Source: CAWEQW01 sp963811365 (GTDB taxonomy: Bacteria; Actinomycetota; Actinomycetes; Propionibacteriales; Nocardioidaceae). Taken from it: 64,000 bases of DNA. The position numbers were made by a program, and so were the translations under genes. The notes beneath the pieces were generated by a model. That model was given only the letters and a program-made list of their open reading frames with translations. It made no database searches and had not been told where the DNA came from. Positions 37,636-46,206 of the stretch are shown here, piece by piece (positions within the stretch are counted from its first letter, which is position 1; the number at the start of each line of letters is the position of its first letter). The DNA is taken from positions 1 to 64,000 of the forward strand of contig CAWEQW010000002.1 of NCBI GenBank assembly GCA_963811365.1, given 5' to 3'.

Positions 37636-40280
37636 ATGTCTTCGATGAGCACCACCTCGCGCGAGCGAGCACGGTTCGCGGTCCCCGACGACCTCCGGGC
37701 CGACGTCCGCCTGCTGGGCGGGATCCTCGGCACGATCATCCAGGAGGACGCGGGAACCACCGTCTACCACGACGTGGAACGGCTCCGTGAGCTGGCCATC
37801 ATCGCTCACGGCGCCGACCCCATGCTCGCCGAGGTGGCCGCGGGCGAGGCCGAGCAGCTGGTCGCCGGCTGGACCTGGGAGAGAGCGCACGAGGTGGCGC
37901 GGGCCTTCTCCTGCTACTTCCACCTGACGAACCTGGCCGAGGAGCGGCACCGGGTGCGCTCGCTCCAGGAGCGGGACCGCGAGGGCCGGCACTCGGCCCT
38001 CGCCCGGGCCCAGCGCGAGGCGCAGATCCTCGCGGGACCCGAGGCCGCCGAGCACCTGCTCGACGACCTGGAGGTGCGGCCCGTGCTCACCGCGCACCCG
38101 ACCGAGGCGCGGCGCAGGGCGGTCGTCTCGGTGACGCGGCGGATCGCGGGCCTGCTGGCCGAGCGCCAGGATCCGAGGGTCGGCCGGACCGTCCTCACGG
38201 AGAATCTGCGCAGGCTGCACGAGGAGGTCGACATCCTGTGGCGCACGGCGTCGCTGAGGACGACCGTTCCGACGCCCCTGGACGAGGTCCGCACCGCGAT
38301 GGCCGTGTTCGACGACTCTCTCTTCCAGGTGCTGCCCGCGCTCTACCGGCGTCTGGACGAGGCGCTCTTCGACGGCCTGGGCGGGGACCGGCCGCCCCGA
38401 GGTGCCGGCGTTCGTCCGGCTCGGGTCCTGGGTCGGTGGGGACCGGGACGGGAACCCCAACGTCACGGCCGCGGTGAGCTGGGCCGCGTTGGAGATCCAG
38501 GCCGACCACGTCCTGCGCGCGCTGGAGCGGGCGTGCCTCGAGGGTGGGCAGGGGGCTGACTCTCCACGAGGACACCACGCCTGCGTCTGTCGCGCTCGAT
38601 GAGACCCTGCGCGCCGTCGCGGAGGAACAGCCCGCGCTGTTCGAGGAGGTGCGGCGGACCTCTCCGGGCGAGCCGCACCGGCAGGCCCTCCTGCTGGCCG
38701 CGCGCCGGATCGCGGCCCGCCGCACGGGCGACGACTCCCTGGGGTACGCCGATGTCGAGGACCTGCGCCAGGACCTGGTGCGGGTGCAGGAGTCGCTGGC
38801 TGCGGCGGGCGCCGCACGGCAGGCGTACGGCGGTCTCCAGCAGCTGCTCTGGCAGGTGGACACCTTCGGGTTCCACCTGGCCGAGCTCGAGGTGCGCCAG
38901 CACTCCAGCGTGCACGCGCGGGCACTGGCCGAGCTCGACTCCGGTGCGGAACCGGGCGAGCAGACCCGTGAGGTGCTCGAGACGCTGAGGACCGTCGCGC
39001 GGATCCAGCGGAGGTTCGGCCCCCGCGCCTGCAGGCGCTACGTCGTCTCGTTCACCCACTCCAGCGACGACATCGCGGCCGTGTACCGGCTGGCCGACAT
39101 CGCCCTCGCGGGCGAGCCCGTCGAGCTCGACGTCGTACCCCTGTTCGAGACCGAGGAGGACCTCGGTCGCTGCGTCGAGGTGGTCGACCGGTCGCTCGCC
39201 CTTCCCCAGGTCCGGAGCCGGCTGGCCGCGTCGGGCAGGCGCTACGAGGTGATGCTGGGCTACTCCGACTCCGCCAAGGGGGTCGGCCCGGTGTCGGCGA
39301 CGTTCGCCCTCGACGCCGCGCAGGCCGGTCTCGTGGACTGGGCACGCAGCAGATCCGTGCGCCTCACGCTGTTCCACGGCCGTGGTGGCGCGGTCGGGCG
39401 CGGTGGCGGCCCGGCCCACCGGGCGATCCTGGGTCAGGCGCCGGGGTCGCTCCAGGGCCGCCTGAAGGTCACGGAGCAGGGTGAGAGCGTCTTCGCCCGC
39501 TACGGGAACCCGGCGGTCGCGGTGCGGCACCTCGAGCAGGTCACCGGCGCCGCCGTCCGGGCGTCCACGCCGCCCTTCATCGAGCGCGCGCTCGGCTCGG
39601 CCGAGCGGTACCGTCCGCTCGGGACGCAGCTGTCGTCGGCGGCCCGCCGGGCCTACCTGGAGCTGGTGGGAACCCCCGGCTTCGCGGAGTGGTTCGCGAC
39701 GGTCACGCCGGTCGAGGAGCTCGCGCTCCTCCCGCTGGGCTCGAGACCGGCCCGGCGGCGGACCGGCCCGGCCGGCCTCGACGACCTCCGAGCGATCCCC
39801 TGGGTCTTCTCCTGGTCCCAGGCGCGGGTGAACCTGCCCGGCTGGTACGGGCTGGGAACCGCTCTGCAGGCGGTGGACGACGTCGACCTGCTCCGCGAGG
39901 CCTGGCGGAACTGGCCGCTGTTCCAGGTGCTCGTCGAGAACGCGGAGATGTCGCTCGCGAAGACCGACGTCCGGATCATGCAGCGCTTCCTCGAGCTGGG
40001 GGACCGCCCGGACCTGACGCGTGCGGTCCTGGGCGAGCACGAGCGCACCCGGGACGCGGTGTGCCTGGTGACCGAACAGGAGGAGCTGCTCACCGACCGG
40101 CCCGCCCTCGGACGGGCGATCCAGCTGCGCAACCCGTATCTGGACGCCCTGTCCTACCTGGCGCTTCGCGCGTTGCGGACGCTCAGGGAGGGGAGCCAGC
40201 CGGGGAACCGACCATCCGTCGACCATCTACTCCTGCTGTGCGTGAACGGGGTCGCTGCGGGCCTGCAGAACACCGGCTGA
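37636..40280 (+). CDS. ppc: Phosphoenolpyruvate carboxylase (two frameshifts)
   Basis: Carboxylates PEP to oxaloacetate. About 880 residues when repaired, normal for bacterial Ppc. The catalytic His is in VLTAHPTEARRR (near residue 155); GSWVGGDRDGNPNVT, GYSDSAKGVGPV, FHGRGGAVGRGGGP and KVTEQGESVFARYGNP are the standard active-site blocks. The C-terminus ends GLQNTG, matching the conserved terminal Asn-Thr-Gly. Indels near 38395 and 38540. ATG at 37636 with GGAGG 6 nt upstream. Its presence in the glyoxylate operon suggests refilling of the TCA cycle during growth on C2 substrate; it probably is not the only anaplerotic enzyme of the cell. Confidence 0.93.
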
Positions 40281-40341
40281 ACACCGATCCGGTGCGTACC
40301 GCATCGCTACACAACCTGACCGATCAGAGGAAGGAAGGCAC

Positions 40342-41388
40342 ATGCGAGTTGCAGTCTTGGGGGCAGGGGCCATCGGCGCCTACGTGGGAGCAGCGCTCCA
40401 CCGAGGAGGCGCGGACGTGCACCTCATCGCCCGTGGCGCCCACCTGGAGGCGATCCGGGAGCACGGCGTGCGGGTGCGTAGCTCCCGTGGCGACTTCACC
40501 GCCATGACACCCGCGACCGACGACCCCGCCGAGGTGGGGCCGGTCGACTACGTCTTCCTCGGCATGAAGGCCAACAGCTACGCGGCCTGCGGACCCCTCG
40601 TGCAGCCGCTGCTGCACGAGAGCACCGCCGTCGTGGCTGCCCAGAACGGCATCCCGTGGTGGTACTTCCACGGTCTGCCGGGGCCGTACGAGGGTCACCG
40701 GATCCAGTCCGTCGACCCCGACGGCGCGGTCACCGAGGTCCTGCCGGTCGAGCGAGCGATCGGCTGCGTCGTCTACTGCTCCACCGAGATCGAGGCGCCC
40801 GGCGTGATCCGGCACATCGAGGGCACCCGGTTCTCCATCGGCGAACCGAGCGGCGGGGTGTCCGACCGCTGCCTGGACTTCAGTCGCGCGATGGTGGCCG
40901 GCGGCCTGAAGTGCCCGGTCGAGGAGGACATCCGCAAGGACATCTGGATCAAGCTGCTCGGGAACGCAGCCTTCAACCCGATCAGCGCGCTCTCGCGCGC
41001 AACCATGGTGGAGATCGCCACCCACGCAGGGACGCGCGAGATGATCCGCAAGATGATGAACGAGACGCTGGAGATCGCGGCCGCCGTCGGCTGCCACCCC
41101 GACATCTCCGTGGAGAAGCGGATCGACGGCGCGGAGCGGGTCGGCGACCACAAGACGTCGATGCTCCAGGATGTCGAGCGCGGCAAGCCGCTGGAGCTCG
41201 ACGTCATCCTGTCCGCCGTCGTGGAGCTCGCGGACATCACCGAAACGCCGGCGCCGACGCTGCACGCGGTCCACTCCGTGACCGATCTGCTCGCCGCCAA
41301 GGTGCTCAGCGGGGCCATGGCTCCGGCGATCGGCAACGGCACGTCGACGGGTGGCCCGTCCACCACGCTGGCGGGGGCGGCGTCCTGA
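40342..41388 (+). CDS. PanE/ApbA-family reductase, candidate oxalyl-CoA reductase
   Basis: A 348-residue NADP-dependent reductase of the ketopantoate reductase fold. The Rossmann motif VAVLGAGAIGAYVGAAL opens the protein. GMKANSYAACGPL and AAQNGIPWWY cover the substrate side, and DIWIKLLGNAAFNPISAL holds the catalytic Lys and Asn segment. The C-terminal helical domain contains KTSMLQDVERGKPLELD. In Methylorubrum extorquens a PanE homologue (PanE2) is the oxalyl-CoA reductase that makes glyoxylate from oxalate. The position here, last in a glyoxylate-assimilation operon in an oxalate regulon, points to the same job, though a pantothenate or other 2-oxoacid reductase role is possible. Clean frame. 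Confidence 0.8.
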   Translation: MRVAVLGAGAIGAYVGAALHRGGADVHLIARGAHLEAIREHGVRVRSSRGDFTAMTPATDDPAEVGPVDYVFLGMKANSYAACGPLVQPLLHESTAVVAAQNGIPWWYFHGLPGPYEGHRIQSVDPDGAVTEVLPVERAIGCVVYCSTEIEAPGVIRHIEGTRFSIGEPSGGVSDRCLDFSRAMVAGGLKCPVEEDIRKDIWIKLLGNAAFNPISALSRATMVEIATHAGTREMIRKMMNETLEIAAAVGCHPDISVEKRIDGAERVGDHKTSMLQDVERGKPLELDVILSAVVELADITETPAPTLHAVHSVTDLLAAKVLSGAMAPAIGNGTSTGGPSTTLAGAAS

Positions 41389-41406
41389 TGCGGCACTGAC
41401 CGCGCG

Positions 41407-41456
41407 ACACATGACAAGAGCTGGGACCCCGGAGGGTCCCAGCTCTTGTCATGTGT
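41407..41456. terminator. Bidirectional terminator, perfect 23-bp stem
   Basis: The arm at 41407-41429 and its exact complement at 41434-41456 enclose a 4-nt loop CGGA. The core reads GAGCTGGGACCC/GGGTCCCAGCTC. It lies between the convergent ends of the PanE-like gene (41388) and the aldehyde dehydrogenase gene (41466) and would work for both, with no T tract on either side. Confidence 0.85.
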
Positions 41457-41465
41457 GCGGCAGGC

Positions 41466-43007
41466 TCAGGCCGCCGGGTAGAGCGAGTAGCTCGGGAAGT
41501 TGCCGGGCAGCCGGTCGTCACCGGGGCCCCGGGTCACCGACCGCACCGCCAGCTCACCGCCGACGAAGGCCCCGTGCCAGGAGGCGCCCATCCCACCGAA
41601 CAGCTCGGCCTTGTCGCCGCGCGACCGCGGACCGTTGACGCCCACCTTGAAGGCGCGCACCTCGGCTGCCAGACGGTTCGCGGTCTCCTCGTCGTTGCAG
41701 GAGATCGTGGAGACCAGCGAGCCGTTGCTCGCGTTCATGGCGGCGAGGAGCTCCGCCTCCGTGTCGACGAGCACGATCGTGTCCACCGGCCCGAAAGGCT
41801 CGCTGTGGTGCAGCGCCGACGAGCGCGGCGGCGACAGGAGCGCGACGGGACCCATGTACGCCCGGGTGTCCTGACCGGGGAGGAACGACCCCGAGTCGAG
41901 CGTTCCGCGGTAGACAGGCACACCGCCGCGGGCCACGGCCTCGTCCACCCGCTCCTGCAGCTCGGCGACCTTCTGCCGCTTGATGAGCGGCCCGAAGTCC
42001 AGGGCGGGCAGGTCGTCGTGGGGCTTGCGCACCGCGAGAGGGTGACCGAAGCGAACGGAGTCGACGGCCGGCAGGTACGCCTTCAGGAAGTCGCTGAACA
42101 GCTCACGCTGCACCACGAACCTCGGGTACGCGGTGCACCGCTGCTTGGCGTAGTCGTGCGTCTTGCGGATCTGCCCCGCGAGCTTCCCCCAGTCGTCGTA
42201 CTCCCAGACTCCCCAGCAGTTCAGCCCCTCCTGCTCGAGGATGTGGCGCTTCTCGGTGTTGGCCAGCGCGGTGGCCAGCTGGCCACCGACGTCTCGCCCG
42301 CCGACGAAGGCGAGGCAGCCGATCCTGTCGGACTGCACCAGAGGGCGGGAGAGCTCGGATCCGCTCCCGCTCACCAACGACACGGGCAGCCCCTCCCGTG
42401 CAGCGAGGGCGAACGCCAGGGTGAGGCACGCGACCCCGCCGTCGGTGGGCGTCTTGGCGATCGCCGCGTTGCCGGCCAGCGTCTGGATGAGCACGGCGTG
42501 CATGAGCACACTCATCGGGTAGTTCCAGCTGGCGATGTTGCTGACCGGTCCGTCGAGCGGCGAGCGACCGTCCAGCATCGAGTCGATCTCCTCGACGTAC
42601 CAGCGGACGCCCTCGATGCATCGGTCCACGTCCGCCGTGGCGAGCCGCCACGGCTTGCCGATCTCCCACACCAGGAGCATGGAGAGCAGGTCGCGGTGCT
42701 CGGTGAGGGCCTCGAGGGTCGCGAGCACCCGTGCCTTCCGCTCGGCCAGCGGCACGGTGCGCCAGGCACCGTGCTGGTCGACGGCGCCGGCCACCGCGAA
42801 GTCCGCGATGTCGGAGGAGACCCGGGGGGGACCGATGATCGGCGTCCCGTCGACGGGGGTGATGTTCGTCGACGCGATCCCGTCGCGTCGCCACCGGCCT
42901 CCCCACAGGTTGAGCGTGCGGTCGTCGTGGAACGCCTCGGGCGCCACGGCGGCGCAGCGGTCGTAGGTGTCCTGCCACCCGGTTCCGGGTTTGAGCATGA
43001 ACGTCAT
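41466..43007 (-). CDS. Aldehyde dehydrogenase superfamily protein of unknown substrate
   Basis: A 513-residue ALDH. Recognisable residues are Asn in SNIASWNYPMSVLMH (oxyanion hole), Glu within HILEQEGLNCWG (normally LELGGKNP, so the loop is unusual) and Cys in AKQRCTAYPRFVV (nucleophile). The C-terminal HSEPFGPVDTIVLVD is the usual E-x-FGP motif. It begins 1 nt after the tartronate semialdehyde reductase stop, so it is the fourth gene of the sucCD operon. Substrates that fit the pathway include glyoxylate, tartronate semialdehyde, glycolaldehyde and formyl-CoA. The altered E-x-E-G motif could indicate an acylating or otherwise specialised enzyme. No assignment is safe from sequence alone. Confidence 0.75.
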   Translation of the reverse strand: MTFMLKPGTGWQDTYDRCAAVAPEAFHDDRTLNLWGGRWRRDGIASTNITPVDGTPIIGPPRVSSDIADFAVAGAVDQHGAWRTVPLAERKARVLATLEALTEHRDLLSMLLVWEIGKPWRLATADVDRCIEGVRWYVEEIDSMLDGRSPLDGPVSNIASWNYPMSVLMHAVLIQTLAGNAAIAKTPTDGGVACLTLAFALAAREGLPVSLVSGSGSELSRPLVQSDRIGCLAFVGGRDVGGQLATALANTEKRHILEQEGLNCWGVWEYDDWGKLAGQIRKTHDYAKQRCTAYPRFVVQRELFSDFLKAYLPAVDSVRFGHPLAVRKPHDDLPALDFGPLIKRQKVAELQERVDEAVARGGVPVYRGTLDSGSFLPGQDTRAYMGPVALLSPPRSSALHHSEPFGPVDTIVLVDTEAELLAAMNASNGSLVSTISCNDEETANRLAAEVRAFKVGVNGPRSRGDKAELFGGMGASWHGAFVGGELAVRSVTRGPGDDRLPGNFPSYSLYPAA

Positions 43008-43008
43008 G

Positions 43009-43893
43009 TCAGGGAGTCTCCTGTCCCGAGAGGGTCTCGATCACGGTCAGCAGGGCCGAGTGGTCGAGCGACCCGTGGCCCATGGCGCGGGCCGCGGCCA
43101 CGAGCTGCGCGACCAGGCCGGTGACCGGCAGGGAGACGCCGGCCGCCCGAGCCGCCGACTGGGCGATCCCCATGTCCTTGTGGTGCAGGTCGATCCGGAA
43201 CCCCGGCTGGAACTGCCGGGCGAGCATGCTGGCCGCCTTGCGGTCCAGGATCCGGTTGCCGGCGAGCCCGCCGGCCAGGACCTCGAGGCCGCGCTCGCCG
43301 TCGACGCCGGACGCCTCGAGGAGCACGATCGCCTCGCTCACCAGCGCGATGGTGCCGGCGACGAGGAGCTGGTTGGCCGCCTTGACGGTCTGTCCCGCGC
43401 CGTGCCCCCCGACGTGCACGATCGTCGTGCCGAGCTTCTCGAGCAGGCCGCGGTTGGCCTCGAAGACGGCGGCGTCGCCACCGACCATGATGGACAGCGA
43501 CCCTTCGATGGCGCCCTGCTCGCCACCGCTCACCGGGGCGTCGAGGACGCTGATCCCTCGCTCGCTGCCGGCCTGCGCGACCGCCAGCGACGTCTCCGGC
43601 GCGATCGTGCTCATGTCGATGAGCACGGATCCCGGCTCGGCGGACCCGAGCAGCCCCTCCGGGCCGAGAACGACCTCCGCGACCTGCGGGGAGTCGGGAA
43701 GCATGGTGATCACGACATCCGCGCCCACCGTGGCCTCCTGGACGCTGGATGCGGGCTTGCCTCCGGCGCGGACCAGCGTGTCCACGGACGCGGAGCTGAC
43801 GTCGTACCCCGACACCTCGAAGCCAGCCTTGACCAGGTTGGCGGCCATGGGCGAGCCCATGATGCCTAGTCCGATGAATCCGATCTTCTGCAT
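43009..43893 (-). CDS. glxR: Tartronate semialdehyde reductase
   Basis: A 294-residue beta-hydroxyacid dehydrogenase reducing tartronate semialdehyde to glycerate. The NAD(P) motif is KIGFIGLGIMGSPMAANL, the substrate loop LDAPVSGGEQGAIEGSLSIM contains the conserved SGG, and GHGAGQTVKAANQLLV carries the catalytic Lys. The ATG at 43893 is preceded by AAAGGAGG; an upstream in-frame extension to 43953 lacks one and would overlap sucD. It connects Gcl (34694) with glycerate kinase (36496), even though it lies in the opposite operon. Confidence 0.93.
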   Translation of the reverse strand: MQKIGFIGLGIMGSPMAANLVKAGFEVSGYDVSSASVDTLVRAGGKPASSVQEATVGADVVITMLPDSPQVAEVVLGPEGLLGSAEPGSVLIDMSTIAPETSLAVAQAGSERGISVLDAPVSGGEQGAIEGSLSIMVGGDAAVFEANRGLLEKLGTTIVHVGGHGAGQTVKAANQLLVAGTIALVSEAIVLLEASGVDGERGLEVLAGGLAGNRILDRKAASMLARQFQPGFRIDLHHKDMGIAQSAARAAGVSLPVTGLVAQLVAAARAMGHGSLDHSALLTVIETLSGQETP

Positions 43894-43949
43894 GATGTGC
43901 CTCCTTTCGTTGCTTTCTGGCGACCGTCCCGGGCGGGAAGGCGGCGGCG

Positions 43950-44852
43950 TCATGCCGGCTGCATCACGCCCAGGTCGACGAGCGCGCTACGCATGAGCTC
44001 GGCGGCCTCGGAGGGCGTCTTGCCGACCTTGACCCCGGCGGCCTCGAGGGCCTCCTTCTTGGCCTGGGCGGTGCCCGACGAGCCGGACACGATCGCGCCG
44101 GCGTGGCCCATCGTCTTGCCCTCCGGAGCGGTGAAGCCTGCGACGTAGCCGATCACCGGCTTGGTGACGTTGTCCTTGATGTAGGCGGCCGCGCGCTCCT
44201 CGGCGTCGCCGCCGATCTCGCCGATCATCACGATCGCGTCGGTGTCCGGGTCGTCCTGGAACGCCTCCAGACAGTCGATGTGCGTGGTCCCGATGATCGG
44301 GTCACCGCCGATGCCCACGCAGGTGGAGAAGCCGAAGTCGCGCAGCTCGTACATCATCTGGTAGGTCAGCGTGCCGGACTTCGACACCAGCCCGATCCGG
44401 CCGGCCTTGGTGATGTCGGCCGGGATGATCCCGGCGTTCGACGTGCCGGGGCTGATCAGCCCCGGGCAGTTCGGCCCGATGATCCGGGTGGTGCCCTCGG
44501 CCCGCGCGTAGGAGAAGAACTCCGCGGTGTCGTGCACCGGGACGCCCTCGGTGATCACCACGACGAGGGGCATGCCCGCGTCGACCGCCTCGACGACCGC
44601 GCCCTTGGTGCCGGCCGGTGGCACGAACACCACCGACACGTCGGCGCCGGTGGCGTGCATCGCCTCCTTGACGCTGCTGTACACCGGGACCTCGGTGCCG
44701 TCGAAGTCGACGCTCTGGCCGGCCTTCCTCGGGTTGACACCGCCGACGACGGTGGTGCCCGCGGCGATCATCTTGCCGGTGTGCTTCTGGCCCTCGGATC
44801 CGGTCATCCCCTGGACGATGACCCTGCTGTCCTCGTTGAGGAAAATAGCCAT
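43950..44852 (-). CDS. sucD: Succinyl-CoA (or malate/oxalate-CoA) ligase alpha subunit
   Basis: A 300-residue CoA-binding subunit. MAIFLNEDSRVIVQGMTGSE is the standard actinobacterial SucD opening. RIIGPNCPGLISPG, GLVSKSGTLTYQ and GHAGAIVSGSSGTAQAK with the phosphorylated His are intact. ATG 44852, preceded by GAGAGGGAG. The closely packed beta subunit gene precedes it by 28 nt. Housekeeping sucCD is normally elsewhere; a copy inside an oxalate/glyoxylate regulon may supply succinyl-CoA for CoA transfer to oxalate or may act on malate (thiokinase) or oxalate. No malyl-CoA lyase gene is seen in this window, so a serine-cycle role is not supported. Confidence 0.88.
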   Translation of the reverse strand: MAIFLNEDSRVIVQGMTGSEGQKHTGKMIAAGTTVVGGVNPRKAGQSVDFDGTEVPVYSSVKEAMHATGADVSVVFVPPAGTKGAVVEAVDAGMPLVVVITEGVPVHDTAEFFSYARAEGTTRIIGPNCPGLISPGTSNAGIIPADITKAGRIGLVSKSGTLTYQMMYELRDFGFSTCVGIGGDPIIGTTHIDCLEAFQDDPDTDAIVMIGEIGGDAEERAAAYIKDNVTKPVIGYVAGFTAPEGKTMGHAGAIVSGSSGTAQAKKEALEAAGVKVGKTPSEAAELMRSALVDLGVMQPA

Positions 44853-44880
44853 TGTTCGCTCCCTCTCGTCTCGGCGGCCG

Positions 44881-46050
44881 TCAGCTCGCGGCCAGCTCGG
44901 CGGCCCGGTCGGCGGCACCGTCCATCGTGTCCACCATGGTCACCAGCGGGTGGTCGGCCTCGTTCAGGATCCGGCGGCCCGCGTCGACGTTGTGACCGTC
45001 GAGCCGCACGACCAGCGGCTTGTTCGCCTCCTCGCCGAGCATGCCGAGCGCCTGGACGATGCCGTCCGCCACCGCGTCGCAGGCCGTGATGCCGCCGAAC
45101 ACGTTCACGAACACGGCCTTGACCTGCGGGTCGTTGAGGATGACCTGCAGGCCGTTGGCCATCACCTCGGCCGAGGCGCCGCCGCCGATGTCGAGGAAGT
45201 TCGCCGGCTTGACGCCGGAGTGCCTCTCCCCGGCGTACGCCACGACGTCGAGCGTGGACATCACCAGGCCGGCGCCGTTGCCGATGATGCCGACCTCGCC
45301 GTCGAGCTTGACGTAGTTGAGTCCCTTCGCCTTGGCCTCGGCCTCTAGCCGACCATCGGCGCCGGAGTCCTCGACGTCGAACGCGGCGTGGTCGGAGTGC
45401 CGGAAGCCGGCGTTCTCGTCGAGGGTGACCTTGCCGTCCAGCGCCTCGAGGCGACCGTCGCCCAGCCGCACCAGCGGGTTGACCTCGACCAGGGTCGCGT
45501 CCTCCTTGACGAAGGCGTCCCACAGCCTCGTGACGACGTGCTTGGCCTCCTCGGCGACGTCCTCGGGGAAGCCGGTCGCGGCGACGATCTCGGCGGCCTT
45601 GGCGTCGTCGACGCCGGTCCGTGGGTCGATGGCGACCTTCGCGACCGCGTCGGGGTTGGTGCGCGCGACCTCCTCGATCTCGACACCGCCCTCGACGCTG
45701 GCGATGCACAGGTAGCTGCGGTTGGCGCGGTCGACCAGGAAGGAGAAGTAGTACTCCTCGGCGATGTCCGCGGTCGGCGCGACCAGCACCCGGTGCACGG
45801 TGTGGCCCTTGATGTCCATCCCGAGGATGTCCTCGGCCCGGGCCACAGCCTCCTCCGGGTTCTCCGCGAGCTTGACGCCACCGGCCTTCCCGCGCCCGCC
45901 CGCCTTGACCTGTGCCTTGACGACCACCCGGCCGCCGTCCTGCACTGCGGCGGCAGCGGCATCCTCAGCGGTGTCCACCACGGTGCCGAGCGTGACCGGC
46001 ACAGCATGCTTCGCGAAGAGCTCCTTCGCCTGGTACTCCATCAGGTCCAC
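44881..46050 (-). CDS. sucC: Succinyl-CoA (or malate/oxalate-CoA) ligase beta subunit
   Basis: A 389-residue ATP-grasp subunit. DLMEYQAKELFAKHAVPVTL at the N-terminus, VKAQVKAGGRGKAGGVK for nucleotide binding, LVEVNPLVRL, and GGGASAEVMANGLQVILND plus VFVNVFGGITACDAVADGIV are all standard. I chose the GTG at 46050 because AGGAGG lies 6 nt upstream; the ATG at 46041 is an alternative. First gene of the operon sucC-sucD-glxR-aldehyde dehydrogenase, divergent from an OFA transporter. An operator (46100-46114) lies 50 nt upstream. Confidence 0.9.
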   Translation of the reverse strand: MDLMEYQAKELFAKHAVPVTLGTVVDTAEDAAAAAVQDGGRVVVKAQVKAGGRGKAGGVKLAENPEEAVARAEDILGMDIKGHTVHRVLVAPTADIAEEYYFSFLVDRANRSYLCIASVEGGVEIEEVARTNPDAVAKVAIDPRTGVDDAKAAEIVAATGFPEDVAEEAKHVVTRLWDAFVKEDATLVEVNPLVRLGDGRLEALDGKVTLDENAGFRHSDHAAFDVEDSGADGRLEAEAKAKGLNYVKLDGEVGIIGNGAGLVMSTLDVVAYAGERHSGVKPANFLDIGGGASAEVMANGLQVILNDPQVKAVFVNVFGGITACDAVADGIVQALGMLGEEANKPLVVRLDGHNVDAGRRILNEADHPLVTMVDTMDGAADRAAELAAS

Positions 46051-46099
46051 GTCAGTCCTCCTGGGCTGGACGATGCATTGTCGCTTGGATTCAACGGAC

Positions 46100-46114
46100 T
46101 GTATGCTGTATTCA
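46100..46114 (-). promoter_or_regulatory. Oxalate-regulon operator upstream of sucC
   Basis: TGTATGCTGTATTCA matches the consensus TGYATRCNGYATRCA at 14 of 15 positions. It is placed 50 nt upstream of the sucC start in the divergent region shared with the OFA transporter. Confidence 0.65.
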
Positions 46115-46174
46115 CTTTCCCTCACAACCCCCTGCCTGCTCTGGACAAGACGCCGCCGGAGGAGTACAGAGTCT

Positions 46175-46191
46175 TTGCATACCGTATGCAA
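46175..46191 (+). promoter_or_regulatory. Oxalate-regulon operator upstream of OFA transporter (perfect 17-bp palindrome)
   Basis: TTGCATACCGTATGCAA is perfectly symmetrical around its central base and is the best copy of the shared site. It lies 15 nt upstream of the MFS ATG, just before the GGAGG ribosome site. Confidence 0.75.
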
Positions 46192-46206
46192 GGACCGGAG
46201 GCTGCT

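Noticed and set aside
40293..40312. GTGCGTACCGCATCGC upstream of the PanE-like gene as an operator
   Set aside because: Four or more mismatches to the consensus, and the gene lies inside the ppc operon.
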